A DNA stretch of 64,000 bases from Gibbsiella quercinecans (GCF_002291425.1 NZ_CP014136.1:5098925-5162924); one strand, 5' to 3'. Positions 17,192 through 25,151 are shown, counted from the first letter of the stretch. The notes: generated by a model not told the origin, from the sequence alone. A program made the numbers and translations.

Positions 17192-17968
17192 TTACTCCTG
17201 GGCAAATTCGTGTTGGGAAGCCTGTTCCCGGATGGATTTTAGAACCTGGCGTTGCAGCTCGATGTAGCGCATGTCGGCGCTGATCTCTTCACTGCGCGGG
17301 CGAGGCAAGTCAACCTGGAAGGTGGTGTTGATGTTGCCGGGCCCCATCACCACGATGCGATCCGACAGATACACGGCCTCTTCAATATCGTGGGTGACGA
17401 ACATCACCGTCAGGCGGTGGGTTTCCCAGATGCGCGTCAGCAACAGCTGCATCTGGTGGCGCGTCATGGCGTCCAGCGCGCCGAAAGGCTCATCCATCAG
17501 CAGGATTTTCGGCCGGTATGACAGCGCCCGGGCGATCGCCACCCGTTGTTTCATCCCGCCGGAAAGCTCGTTGGGGTAGGCGTCGGCAAACGGCGTCAGG
17601 TTCACCAGTGCCAGATGGTTATCGGCGATCTCCCGGCATTCGGCCCGGGCATAGCCGGCGGCCTTGAGCGCGAATTCGATGTTTTGCCGCGCCGTCAGCC
17701 ACGGCAGCAACGTATAGGACTGGAACACCACGCCGCGATCGATGCCCGGCCCGCGGATATCCTCGCCGTCGACGCGCACGCAGCCGTCGTCAAAATCCTC
17801 CAGCCCGGCGGCGATGGAAAGCAGGGTGCTTTTGCCGCAGCCGGAGCTGCCGACCACGGAAACGAACTCGTTGTTGCCCAACGTCAGATCTATGTTATGC
17901 AATACCTGGCGCGTGCCCTTGCCGACCCGGAAGCTTTTGTTCAGGCCGCTGATGGTTAAGGTAGCCAT
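17192..17968 (-). CDS. Second NitT/TauT ABC transporter, ATP-binding protein
   Basis: ATPase subunit, 258 aa. It shows VGSSGCGKST (Walker A), VVFQSYTLLPW (Q-loop), LSGGMKQR, LLMDEPFGALD and FVTHDIEEA. ATG 17968 overlaps the permease stop in TAATG. The reading frame is open further upstream, but that part lies in the permease gene and is not coding. It pairs with the permease and binding protein upstream in the same leftward operon. Confidence 0.92.
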   Translation of the reverse strand: MATLTISGLNKSFRVGKGTRQVLHNIDLTLGNNEFVSVVGSSGCGKSTLLSIAAGLEDFDDGCVRVDGEDIRGPGIDRGVVFQSYTLLPWLTARQNIEFALKAAGYARAECREIADNHLALVNLTPFADAYPNELSGGMKQRVAIARALSYRPKILLMDEPFGALDAMTRHQMQLLLTRIWETHRLTVMFVTHDIEEAVYLSDRIVVMGPGNINTTFQVDLPRPRSEEISADMRYIELQRQVLKSIREQASQHEFAQE

Positions 17969-18840
17969 TATTTGCGCCTCGCGTTGTAACGGAACAGAAC
18001 GCGCTCTGCGGCGCGCATCACCTGATCGGTAACCAGGCCAAGCAGGCCGAGCAGCAGGATGTAGCCGATGATGGTGTCGGTCTGGAAGAAACGCTGCGAC
18101 ACCACGATGCGGTAGCCCAGCCCGGAGGTGGAGGCAACCAGTTCGGCCAGCACCAGCCAGGTCCATGCCCAGCCCAGGCTGATGCGCAGTGCATCCCAGA
18201 TTTCCGGCAGTGCGCCGGGCAGCACGATTTTGAACAGAATGTTGCGATCCGGCATGCCGAGCGTGCGCCCCAGGCCGACAAAATCACCCGGAACGCGTTT
18301 TACCGCATCAATCACCATCAATACCTGTTGGAAGAAGGTGCCGATCCAGATAATCAGGAATTTCTGGAAGTCGTCGGTGCCGGTCCACAGGATGGTCAAC
18401 GGCACAAAGGCGACGACCGGCATGTAGCGGATGAAGTCCACCAGCGGCTCGGTGATCGCCTTGAAAAAACCATAGCAGCCGGCCAGTACGCCGATCACGA
18501 TCGACATCAGCGATGAGATCAGAAAGGCGATGGAAATACGATACAGACTGCTGCGGATATCGCTCCACAGTGTGCCGTCTTGCGCCAGGCTGATCATGCG
18601 CTGCCAAACGTTGCCCAGCGTCGGCATAAAGATCGCCGGCACCGCGCCGCTACGGGTGGCCAGCCACCAACTGAGCAGCAGCAGGGCGAATACCGCCACC
18701 GCAATGCTGACGAACAGTTTGCGCGAGGGCGTTTTGCCGATCACAAACAGGCCGGCGGATCGGCGTTTTTTATGATTGGGTAGATGGGGTGGGCGCGCTT
18801 GGGCGCGCGTCTCCGGCGCATCCAATTTCACTGAACTCAT
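17968..18840 (-). CDS. Second NitT/TauT ABC transporter, permease
   Basis: Inner-membrane permease, 290 aa. A basic, proline-rich N-terminal tail of about 40 residues precedes about six membrane segments. The EAA-loop equivalent is GLGRTLGMPDRNILFKI followed by VLPGALPEIWDAL, with the usual conserved glycine. AGAGGAAA lies before ATG 18840. It is separated from the binding-protein gene by 114 bases holding two hairpins. Confidence 0.9.
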   Translation of the reverse strand: MSSVKLDAPETRAQARPPHLPNHKKRRSAGLFVIGKTPSRKLFVSIAVAVFALLLLSWWLATRSGAVPAIFMPTLGNVWQRMISLAQDGTLWSDIRSSLYRISIAFLISSLMSIVIGVLAGCYGFFKAITEPLVDFIRYMPVVAFVPLTILWTGTDDFQKFLIIWIGTFFQQVLMVIDAVKRVPGDFVGLGRTLGMPDRNILFKIVLPGALPEIWDALRISLGWAWTWLVLAELVASTSGLGYRIVVSQRFFQTDTIIGYILLLGLLGLVTDQVMRAAERVLFRYNARRK

Positions 18841-18865
18841 CGGTGTTTCCTCTGGTGTTATCTCG

Positions 18866-18900
18866 CACCCTGTCGGCCCCGGTATGCTGCCGGCAGGGTG
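18866..18900 (-). repeat. Imperfect inverted repeat in the transporter operon
   Basis: CACCCTG-T-CGGC pairs with GCCGG-CAGGGTG across a short loop. Together with the adjacent terminator-like hairpin it makes the gap between binding protein and permease highly structured. Such stems often protect upstream mRNA from 3' decay. Confidence 0.4.
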
Positions 18901-18919
18901 GGTGTTGCACGGGCACGCG

Positions 18920-18944
18920 AAAACCCCTCGCCAGAAACGAGGGG
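18920..18944 (-). terminator. Internal terminator-like hairpin after the binding-protein gene
   Basis: Read leftward, CCCCTCG and CGAGGGG form a perfect 7-bp stem with a 7-base loop, followed by TTTTCG. It lies just after the binding-protein stop. Partial termination here would make more binding protein than permease, the usual ratio for ABC importers. Confidence 0.55.
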
Positions 18945-18954
18945 CAAAACGGCC

Positions 18955-19956
18955 TTACAGGCCGTTAACAAACTTCGGTTCGATAATTTGTTCTGGCGTG
19001 ACCGGCTTGCTTACCAGTTTGGCTTCCGTGGCCGCTTTCAGCACGTGGGCAAAGGTCACTTTGGCGAAATGTTCGCTCAATACCTGTTTATTTTCCGCCA
19101 GCGTGTAGTACTTCACGCCGTCGAAGGCGGTTTCCAGGTCTGCCGGGCTGGCGCCCACCTGTTTGGCGATGATTGCCCGGCCTTCGGCGGTGTTTTGCTG
19201 ATAGTGCTGCAGGGCGGCATCCCAGCTTTTTATCATCGCGGCTACCTGGCCCGGTTTGTTTTTGATGGCTTCATCGCGCACCACCAGTACATCGCTGATC
19301 AGGCCCGGATCGGATTCACCGCTGTAGAGCAGTTTTACGTTGGGATCCTGTTTTTTCGCCATGCTCAGGTAGGGCTCGTAGGTGACGGCGGCGGTGACGC
19401 GCTTGGCGATCAAGGCGCTGCCGGCGGAATCGGCCGGCATAGGCACCGGCACGATATCGCTCCACTGCATGTTGGCCGAGGCGAGGGCGCTGTGCAGCAG
19501 AATGTCGCTGGTGGTGCCCTCTTCATAGGCAACCTGTTTGCCCTTCAGATCGGTCAGAGCGTTGATGCCCGCGCCGACAATCAGCGCATCGGCGGTTTGG
19601 CTCTGGTCGAGCAGCAGCACGATTTTCACCGGCAAACCGGCGGAAACCATCCCCATCGCGGTATGCGTGGCGATATTGGCCGCATCGATCTGGCCGCTGG
19701 CCAGCGCGGCGTTAATGTCTTTGTCTTCGGCAAAGTTGATGATCTCAACCTTCTCCAGCCCTTGCTGTTTAAATAAATCAAGTTGGTTGGCTACGTGCCA
19801 TTGGCCATAGCCCAGCCAGGGCTCGATGCCCATTTTAAAAGTACCGGGCTCCGGTTTGGGCAGCGGGGCGTCGGCGGCGAGTGCCTGGGCCGACAGCATC
19901 CCGATACAGCAGGCGGCGGCGAGCATTTTTTTCAACGTTGTTATTGGTTGCTTCAT
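18955..19956 (-). CDS. Second NitT/TauT ABC transporter, substrate-binding protein
   Basis: Periplasmic binding protein, 333 aa. MKQPITTLKK opens a signal peptide with a hydrophobic core and the cleavage region AQALAADA. The mature start, FKMGIEPWLGYGQWHVA, is typical of SsuA/TauA/ThiY-like proteins. I chose ATG 19956 because GAGGG lies 5-9 bases upstream; ATG 19968 is possible. First gene of the operon, with a HutC-type operator 58 bases before it. Its ligand may be related to that of the first transporter, but the two binding proteins differ clearly in sequence. Confidence 0.9.
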   Translation of the reverse strand: MKQPITTLKKMLAAACCIGMLSAQALAADAPLPKPEPGTFKMGIEPWLGYGQWHVANQLDLFKQQGLEKVEIINFAEDKDINAALASGQIDAANIATHTAMGMVSAGLPVKIVLLLDQSQTADALIVGAGINALTDLKGKQVAYEEGTTSDILLHSALASANMQWSDIVPVPMPADSAGSALIAKRVTAAVTYEPYLSMAKKQDPNVKLLYSGESDPGLISDVLVVRDEAIKNKPGQVAAMIKSWDAALQHYQQNTAEGRAIIAKQVGASPADLETAFDGVKYYTLAENKQVLSEHFAKVTFAHVLKAATEAKLVSKPVTPEQIIEPKFVNGL

Positions 19957-20013
19957 TGGAACCCTCATCTTTCGCACTGGTGAGTTGATGTCCTCATCGG
20001 TAATGTCCGTCCA

Positions 20014-20041
20014 TGTATATACAAGCCAAAGCAAGTTAAAG
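20014..20041 (-). promoter_or_regulatory. HutC-type operator and possible promoter of the second transporter operon
   Basis: TGTATATACA at 20014-20023 is the same 10-bp palindrome as before hutH, and on the leftward strand it reads CTTGTATATACA. A possible -35 TTGGCC lies 17 bases upstream of the TGTATA part, so the palindrome would overlap the -10, as in the first promoter. Confidence 0.65.
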
Positions 20042-20071
20042 GCCAATCGCGGCGGATCGGCGAGGATATTT

Positions 20072-20085
20072 ATCAGCTAGCTGAT
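20072..20085. promoter_or_regulatory. 14-bp palindrome upstream of the second transporter operon
   Basis: ATCAGCTAGCTGAT is a perfect palindrome in an AT-rich stretch between the LysR gene and the operon. It could be an extra operator for an activator or repressor. The rest of the 330-base gap shows nothing clear. Confidence 0.35.
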
Positions 20086-20286
20086 TTATAAAAACTTTGA
20101 TTTAGTTATGGGTTGCGCGAACGGCGGTTTTGCCCTGGTTTGGCGGCGATTGCACCACCACTGCGCCCAACTTTGGCGCGGGTGGGCAATGATGGGGCGC
20201 CGTGTGGACACCCGAATGTTTAGCGTTGGTTGAGTGAACGCAGATGACCGTTGCGGCGCAGGGGCATCCCGTTGAAGGCGTGAAGA

Positions 20287-21210
20287 TCAATTCGTCCGAT
20301 AGCGGCCATTCCCGGATCTGCCGGCAATGGAACGGCAGGTCTGATAAAGACCGTCAATCAGGCCGCCGTTGCGGCTGCGCAGATGGATCATGCCGAAGGC
20401 CGGACTCCAGTAGTCCGATTCCAGCGGAATACGCACGATCGCTTCAGACAACGGCCCATTTTCGGTAGGCAGCGGACAAAGGTTGAACACCGAATAACCG
20501 AGGCCGGCAGCCACCATATTGTATGCCATCTCGCGCGAACTCACCGTATAGGCGACCTGAGGTCTGATCCCATGATGATCGAAAAGTCCCGCGTAATAGC
20601 GCCGGGCGCCATCGAAATCGAGCAGAATGTATGGCTCTTCTTCCAACTCTGATAAATGGATTGTGTTTTTCCCGGCGAGCGGATGGGTCGGGTGCAGGCC
20701 GACGTGAAGGGGAGGTTTGAACAACTCGACGAACGCCAGCGAGGGGTGGAGATCGTCATTGAAGGTAAAAGCCGCCGCGAGTTTGTCGGAACGAACCGCT
20801 TCTGAAAGTTCTTTCGAACCGTGCTCAACGAGCTGGATATGTCCGTTCAAAACAGAACGGGAGAACTGAGCGAGCAGCGCCGGCATGATAAGCGGCCCGG
20901 CGCTGGCAAGCACCCCCAGAGAAATATCGCGCTCCCAATCCAGGGGGATATGCGCCGCCGCCTGTTCAAACCCCCGATAGGCGCTGAGAAACTCTTCGGC
21001 GAGCGCGGCGAATCGTTCCCCGTCGCGGGTCAGTTTCATTCCTTTGGCCGGTTCGCTGAGGAACAGGCTGATATGCAGCTTGGCTTCGATAAGGCGAATG
21101 GCTTCACGGATCGAGGACACGGAAACCGACATGCTTTCGGACGCTTTAGCGAGCGAACCGGTCTGTTTTACCGCGACAACATAATGCAGGTGTTTGATCG
21201 AATAGGACAC
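20287..21210 (-). CDS. LysR-family transcriptional regulator
   Basis: LysR-type regulator, 307 aa. The N-terminal winged helix-turn-helix covers about residues 5-62 (HLHYVVAVKQTGSLAKAS), followed by an effector-binding domain. The start is GTG 21210 with AGGTGA six bases upstream. It is divergent from the MHS transporter and amidohydrolase genes, and the shared gap holds a T-N11-A box, so it most likely controls those genes. It also lies upstream of the second ABC operon in the same direction, so a role there cannot be excluded. Confidence 0.88.
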   Translation of the reverse strand: MSYSIKHLHYVVAVKQTGSLAKASESMSVSVSSIREAIRLIEAKLHISLFLSEPAKGMKLTRDGERFAALAEEFLSAYRGFEQAAAHIPLDWERDISLGVLASAGPLIMPALLAQFSRSVLNGHIQLVEHGSKELSEAVRSDKLAAAFTFNDDLHPSLAFVELFKPPLHVGLHPTHPLAGKNTIHLSELEEEPYILLDFDGARRYYAGLFDHHGIRPQVAYTVSSREMAYNMVAAGLGYSVFNLCPLPTENGPLSEAIVRIPLESDYWSPAFGMIHLRSRNGGLIDGLYQTCRSIAGRSGNGRYRTN

Positions 21211-21251
21211 GTATTCACCTGAATAGTTATGATGACAGTTTGGTTAAAACA

Positions 21252-21264
21252 TACATTTTATGTA
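21252..21264. promoter_or_regulatory. LysR-type T-N11-A box
   Basis: TACATTTTATGTA is a 13-bp palindrome fitting the T-N11-A pattern of LysR binding sites. It lies between the divergent regulator (starts 21210) and transporter (starts 21358). Confidence 0.55.
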
Positions 21265-21357
21265 CGTATTGTTCAATATTAATGCATTTTTTCAAATTAA
21301 CTATTTTCGCTAGTCTGACCTGAAAGACAAAAATCACATGTAACCCGGGGGACTGGT

Positions 21358-22671
21358 ATGGAAAGAACGACGGCGGCGGTTTCCGCCCGTGAGCAGCATG
21401 AAACAGAGGCTAACGCGCCGGGGAGGACGGCGAGTATTGGGGCGGTCACACTTGGAAACGCGCTTGAGTTTTATGACTTTACCATTTACAGCATTTTTGC
21501 CGCCGTTATTGCCAGGCAGTTTTTTCCGGCGGAAACGCCGTTGGGCAGCCTGCTGCTTTCGGTGGCGGTGTTCGGCGTCGGGTTTCTGACGCGCCCACTG
21601 GGGGGGATCCTGATCGGCGCCTATGCCGATCGAAAAGGACGGAAAGCGGCAATGACCCTGACCATCTCCCTGATGGCCTTGAGTTCGGCTTTGCTCGCCG
21701 TTATTCCGCCTTATGCGTCGATTGGTATCGCGGCGCCTTGTCTGGTGGTGCTGGCGCGTCTTATTCAGGGATTTTCCGCCGGCGGCGAAATGGGGCCGGC
21801 CACCACCTACTTGCTGGAGCGCGCGCCCGCCAACAAACGCGGCCTGTATACCAGTTGGCAGTCGGCCAGCCAGGGGTTGGCTTTCCTGCTCGCCGGGCTG
21901 ATGGGTTTTCTTATGACACAGATTTTACCGCAAGAGAGTCTGGAGTCATGGGGATGGCGCGTGCCCTTCCTGTTGGGCATTCTGATTGCCCCTGTCGGCA
22001 TCTATATCCGTAATCGGCTGCCTGAGACGCTGAATAACGAGCAGGCGCACCGCTCGACAAAAGCCGTGCTCGCCGATTTGTTCGCCGGTCATGGCCGTAC
22101 CGTGGTGCTTGCCGGTCTCGCTATCGCCGGCGGCGCTGTCACCATGTATATTTCGAGCTATATGACCACCTACGCGCTGACGACCCTCAAGCTGCCGATG
22201 GGCGTTGCCATGCTGGCGACATTCGTCACCGGCGCCACCATGGCGGTAATGAGTCTGGTCGGCGGCTGGCTCTCCGACCGCTTCGGCCGCAAAGTGGTGA
22301 TGATTATTCCGCGCGCGCTGCTGGTGCTGGCGGCGTATCCCGCCTTCCTGCTGATCACGCATCATCAGACGGGAACCATGCTGCTGCTGATGGTCGCGCT
22401 GCTGGTGACGCTGCATTCAATCAATGCCGGCGTAATGCTGGGCATGATCCCCGAGTCTTTCCCGAGCCATGTGCGCAGCCTTGGCCTCTCGTTTTCCTAC
22501 GCCGTGGCCGTCACCCTTTTCGGCGGAACGGCGCAGTTTGTGGTCACCTGGCTGATCGGCATCACGGGTAATCCGATGACGCCGGCCTGGTATCTGGTCA
22601 TCGCCAATGCGGTCGCCGTCGTTGCCATGCTGATGATGCGTGAGACGCGGCATGTCCGGCTTAACGATTAA
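21358..22671 (+). CDS. MHS-family (major facilitator) organic-acid transporter
   Basis: Metabolite:H+ symporter, 437 aa and about 12 membrane segments. The start ALEFYDFTIYSIFA resembles ProP/KgtP/ShiA-type transporters. LIGAYADRKGRKAAM is the loop 2-3 MFS motif, and IQGFSAGGEMGPATTYLLE is the diagnostic MHS signature. The 5-10 GG bases before ATG 21358 serve as ribosome binding site. The adjacent amidohydrolase suggests it imports an N-acylated amino acid or aromatic conjugate. Confidence 0.88.
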   Translation: MERTTAAVSAREQHETEANAPGRTASIGAVTLGNALEFYDFTIYSIFAAVIARQFFPAETPLGSLLLSVAVFGVGFLTRPLGGILIGAYADRKGRKAAMTLTISLMALSSALLAVIPPYASIGIAAPCLVVLARLIQGFSAGGEMGPATTYLLERAPANKRGLYTSWQSASQGLAFLLAGLMGFLMTQILPQESLESWGWRVPFLLGILIAPVGIYIRNRLPETLNNEQAHRSTKAVLADLFAGHGRTVVLAGLAIAGGAVTMYISSYMTTYALTTLKLPMGVAMLATFVTGATMAVMSLVGGWLSDRFGRKVVMIIPRALLVLAAYPAFLLITHHQTGTMLLLMVALLVTLHSINAGVMLGMIPESFPSHVRSLGLSFSYAVAVTLFGGTAQFVVTWLIGITGNPMTPAWYLVIANAVAVVAMLMMRETRHVRLND

Positions 22672-22694
22672 ATAGAGTAGGGGAATGGAAATAA

Positions 22695-23885
22695 ATGAAG
22701 AACACGATATTTGATGAAATCAGCGAATACCTGCCTGAATTGATCGCCCTGCGGCAGGATATTCACCAGCATCCCGAGGCGGCGTTCGAAGAAGAAAGAA
22801 CATCCGGGATTATCGCCAGAACGCTTGAAAGCTGGGGCATCGAGGTGACGCGCGGGCTTGCCTGCACCGGACTGGTCGGCACCATCGTCGGCAACCGGCC
22901 GGGGAAACGCCGTATCGGGCTCCGGGCGGATATGGATGCGCTTAACCTGCAGGAAACGACCGGCTTACCGTATTCCTCTGCATACGAAGGGAAAATGCAC
23001 GCCTGCGGTCATGACGGCCACACGGCGATGTTGCTGGGCGCGGCGCGCTATCTTGCCGAACATCCCGACTTCGCCGGAAGGGTTCATCTCATCTTTCAAC
23101 CGGCGGAAGAGGAAGGCGGCGGCGGGCGTGTGATGATCGAAGAAGGGCTGTTTGAGCGCTTTCCCTGCGATGCCGTCTACGGATTGCACAACGAGCCGGG
23201 ATTGCCGGTCGGCCGGTTCGGCATCCGGCCCGGCCCGATGCTGGCCAGCGTGGATACCTGGACCGTCAAATTCAAGGGCACCGGTGGGCACGGCGCGGTT
23301 CCTCATCGCGCCACCGATCCCAGCATGCCGCTGGCGCATTTCCTGCTGGGGCTGCAAACCATTATTGGCCGTAACGTGCCAGCGCGTGAGACGGCGGTTC
23401 TCAGCGCCGGTTATATTTCGGCGGGGCATGAGCGTTCCGCGAATGTCATTCCCAGCGAGATCGTCGTGCGCGGAACCGCCCGCTCCTATGAGGCATCGGT
23501 CAGGGATACGCTGGAACAGCGGCTGACCGACCTGGCGCTAAACCTGGCGGCCGCGCACCAATGTACGGCGGAGGTCTGCTATGAACGGGGATATCCCGCA
23601 CTGGTCAACGCCGCGCCGCAAACGGAACTCGCCGCCGCTGCTGCCGTATGCACGGTGGGTGAGGAGGGCGTCGATGCGGCTTATCCGCCGATTACCGCCG
23701 GCGAGGACTTCGCCTATATGCTGAAGGCCCGGCCAGGCGCGTTTATGCTGATTGGCAACGGCGTTAAGCCCGACGGCAGCTATCATCATGTTCATACGCC
23801 GCTGTTTGATTTCAATGACGAGATCCTGCCGCTCGGCATCGGGTATTGGATCAATATCGTGAAGCTGGAACTGGGCGCGGAATAA
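22695..23885 (+). CDS. M20 amidohydrolase (hippurate hydrolase/aminoacylase type)
   Basis: Zinc-dependent cytoplasmic amidohydrolase, 396 aa. Metal ligands appear in HACGHDGHTAMLLG, the catalytic glutamates in FQPAEEEGGGG, a histidine in YGLHNEPGLPVG and a further histidine in YHHVHTPLFDF. The dimerisation domain lies in the middle (around 185-295). The family cleaves N-acyl groups from amino acids or hippurate-like conjugates. It starts 23 bases after the transporter and is probably cotranscribed. The exact substrate is unknown. Confidence 0.88.
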   Translation: MKNTIFDEISEYLPELIALRQDIHQHPEAAFEEERTSGIIARTLESWGIEVTRGLACTGLVGTIVGNRPGKRRIGLRADMDALNLQETTGLPYSSAYEGKMHACGHDGHTAMLLGAARYLAEHPDFAGRVHLIFQPAEEEGGGGRVMIEEGLFERFPCDAVYGLHNEPGLPVGRFGIRPGPMLASVDTWTVKFKGTGGHGAVPHRATDPSMPLAHFLLGLQTIIGRNVPARETAVLSAGYISAGHERSANVIPSEIVVRGTARSYEASVRDTLEQRLTDLALNLAAAHQCTAEVCYERGYPALVNAAPQTELAAAAAVCTVGEEGVDAAYPPITAGEDFAYMLKARPGAFMLIGNGVKPDGSYHHVHTPLFDFNDEILPLGIGYWINIVKLELGAE

Positions 23886-24097
23886 GCGGTTTAGCAACCT
23901 CAACCATCCCCTTCTCTGGCTGTCTTTTATACCCAAATCCCTGGTTTCATCACCCGGGATTTTTGAACTTCGCTGGGGCGTGGCGGTGGCAGAGGGCGCA
24001 GAAAGCAGAAATAGGCACGATATCTGTCGTTGCCAAAGTAAACGGTAAGGGATGAGAGAAAAATGCTGTTAATTACGCGAAAATCCGACGATTCTTA
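23886..24097. other. Non-coding stretch after the amidohydrolase gene
   Basis: I see no gene, clear promoter or terminator in this stretch. The amidohydrolase transcript may end at the hairpin near 24.18 kb. Confidence 0.5.
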
Positions 24098-24126
24098 TTA
24101 ACGGCGCGGCCTGTGAGTGCGATAAT
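24098..24126 (+). promoter_or_regulatory. Possible promoter of a small RNA
   Basis: TTAACG (24098-24103), a 17-base spacer and GATAAT (24121-24126) resemble a sigma-70 promoter that would start transcription near 24133. Confidence 0.35.
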
Positions 24127-24132
24127 GCGTAC

Positions 24133-24201
24133 AGAAAGCCGGGCTTGCATACCTCGGGTTTCTAACGGATCGCCAGCCTTCGGGTTGGCGATTCATTTTT
24201 T
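24133..24201 (+). ncRNA. Candidate small RNA ending in an intrinsic terminator
   Basis: About 70 bases lie between a possible promoter and a strong terminator. The first part can fold as AGAAAGCCGGG with CTCGGGTTTCT (imperfect, 24131-24162). The terminator has a 10-bp stem ATCGCCAGCC/GGTTGGCGAT with a TTCG loop, then TCATTTTTT. No protein frame fits. The terminator cannot serve the leftward gene beside it, which lacks a T-run on its side. It could instead be the distant end of the amidohydrolase mRNA. Confidence 0.35.
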
Positions 24202-24402
24202 ATCCTTCAGCATATTAATTGCCGCGCCGATCAAGATGCGCGATTCAATATCCCGGTTGTTGTCCCGCTGTTGCTCCAGGTGTTTTGCCAAGGTTTCTAC
24301 CGATAAAACTTCACCCCGATGGCGCAGTTCCATCACGCTTTCACCAATCAAGCGGGCGACTTCATCCCATACGGGTTTGATCTCCTGCTCCGAGAAATTC
24401 AT
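24193..24402 (-). CDS. Small helical protein, possibly YmgB/AriR family
   Basis: A 69-aa acidic, alpha-helical protein with no membrane segment. The pattern of a helix ending in VMELRHRGE followed by a helix ending in AAINMLKDKK resembles the YmgB/AriR (biofilm and acid-resistance regulator) and FumD-like small proteins. GAGGTAACCC lies before ATG 24402. Its 3' end overlaps the T-run of the terminator on the other strand. Family assignment is tentative. Confidence 0.6.
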   Translation of the reverse strand: MNFSEQEIKPVWDEVARLIGESVMELRHRGEVLSVETLAKHLEQQRDNNRDIESRILIGAAINMLKDKK

Positions 24403-24574
24403 GGGTTACCTCGGTTGGGTGATTTTTGCTCAATGTAGCAATTGTACACCCATGTCGCTACTCCAGGTGGCTAATCGGGCCGAAAACAGGAAGTATAAAA
24501 ATTAATTCGTCAGTATTTCTTCTGGTTATTCACCTGATAATGAAGGTACCGAATAATCAAGGGAGGGAAGCGCG

Positions 24575-24787
24575 ATGAACATGGTGGATCAACTGGCTGA
24601 ATATTACCGCCTGAGCCAACACGCTGAAGTACAGAACTGGTTGTGCCGCCGGTGGTTGCCGCAGGGGGAGGCGCGTATTGCCTACCTGCGCGAGCTGCTT
24701 GAGCCGCAGCTCGCACTCAACCTTAGCCGAAAGCGATCGCCGCCCAGCGCAACAGCAGTAACCCCAGGCAAATCAACACCAGAATGA
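24575..24787 (+). CDS. Small hypothetical protein
   Basis: A possible 70-aa protein with a strong Shine-Dalgarno (GGGAGGG, about 10 bases before ATG 24575). The first 50 residues are rich in Q, L and W and look helical; the last 20 are low in complexity. The 3' end overlaps a small membrane-protein gene on the other strand, so the true gene may be shorter or absent. I do not recognise it. Confidence 0.4.
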   Translation: MNMVDQLAEYYRLSQHAEVQNWLCRRWLPQGEARIAYLRELLEPQLALNLSRKRSPPSATAVTPGKSTPE

Positions 24788-24830
24788 TAAACATTTTCCA
24801 GTGTTTTAGCCGCATACGTTTGGTGACCAC
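24723..24830 (-). CDS. 35-aa single-span membrane protein
   Basis: GTG at 24830 with GGAGG spaced five bases upstream opens a frame ending in TAA at 24723. The product has a basic start (VTKRMRLKHWK) and one hydrophobic segment (MFIILVLICLGLLLL) and ends AAIAFG. The design matches the many small enterobacterial membrane proteins that are missed in annotation. It follows another small membrane-protein gene in the same direction. Function unknown. Confidence 0.55.
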   Translation of the reverse strand: MVTKRMRLKHWKMFIILVLICLGLLLLRWAAIAFG

Positions 24831-24848
24831 CTGAACCTCCTTATTCGC

Positions 24849-24959
24849 TTAGGCGCTAATATACCAGATACATGCAATGATAATGATGATAACCGCCACC
24901 GCGATCACTTTTAATAAATCACTGAAGGTATCATCGGGATCTTTATCGGAATTCTTCAT
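24849..24959 (-). CDS. 36-aa single-span membrane protein
   Basis: ATG 24959 is preceded by AGGTGG at good spacing. The product begins with a charged, acidic stretch (MKNSDKDPDDTFSDLL) followed by one membrane segment (VIAVAVIIIIIACIW). The frame is open further upstream, but no better start is visible. Probably expressed with the 35-aa gene downstream. Function unknown. Confidence 0.6.
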   Translation of the reverse strand: MKNSDKDPDDTFSDLLKVIAVAVIIIIIACIWYISA

Positions 24960-25151
24960 ATTTCCACCTGGTGCGGCGCTGCGGCTTACGTGTGTAGCCA
25001 ACCAGTATGCCTGCGTAATACTCCCGGGCAATAGCCGACGGGTAAAATAGGGTAAATCCGTATTGGCGGTGGGGGGGATTGCCAATTCTGCTTCCTCACG
25101 TTGAGAGGGCGTATTATTCTGTTGCCTCTATAATGCAATCACGCAGGGTAA

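Noticed and set aside
24113-24505. 130-codon rightward frame across the small-RNA region
   Set aside because: It crosses a terminator and lies opposite a better-supported small gene, and it has no ribosome binding site.
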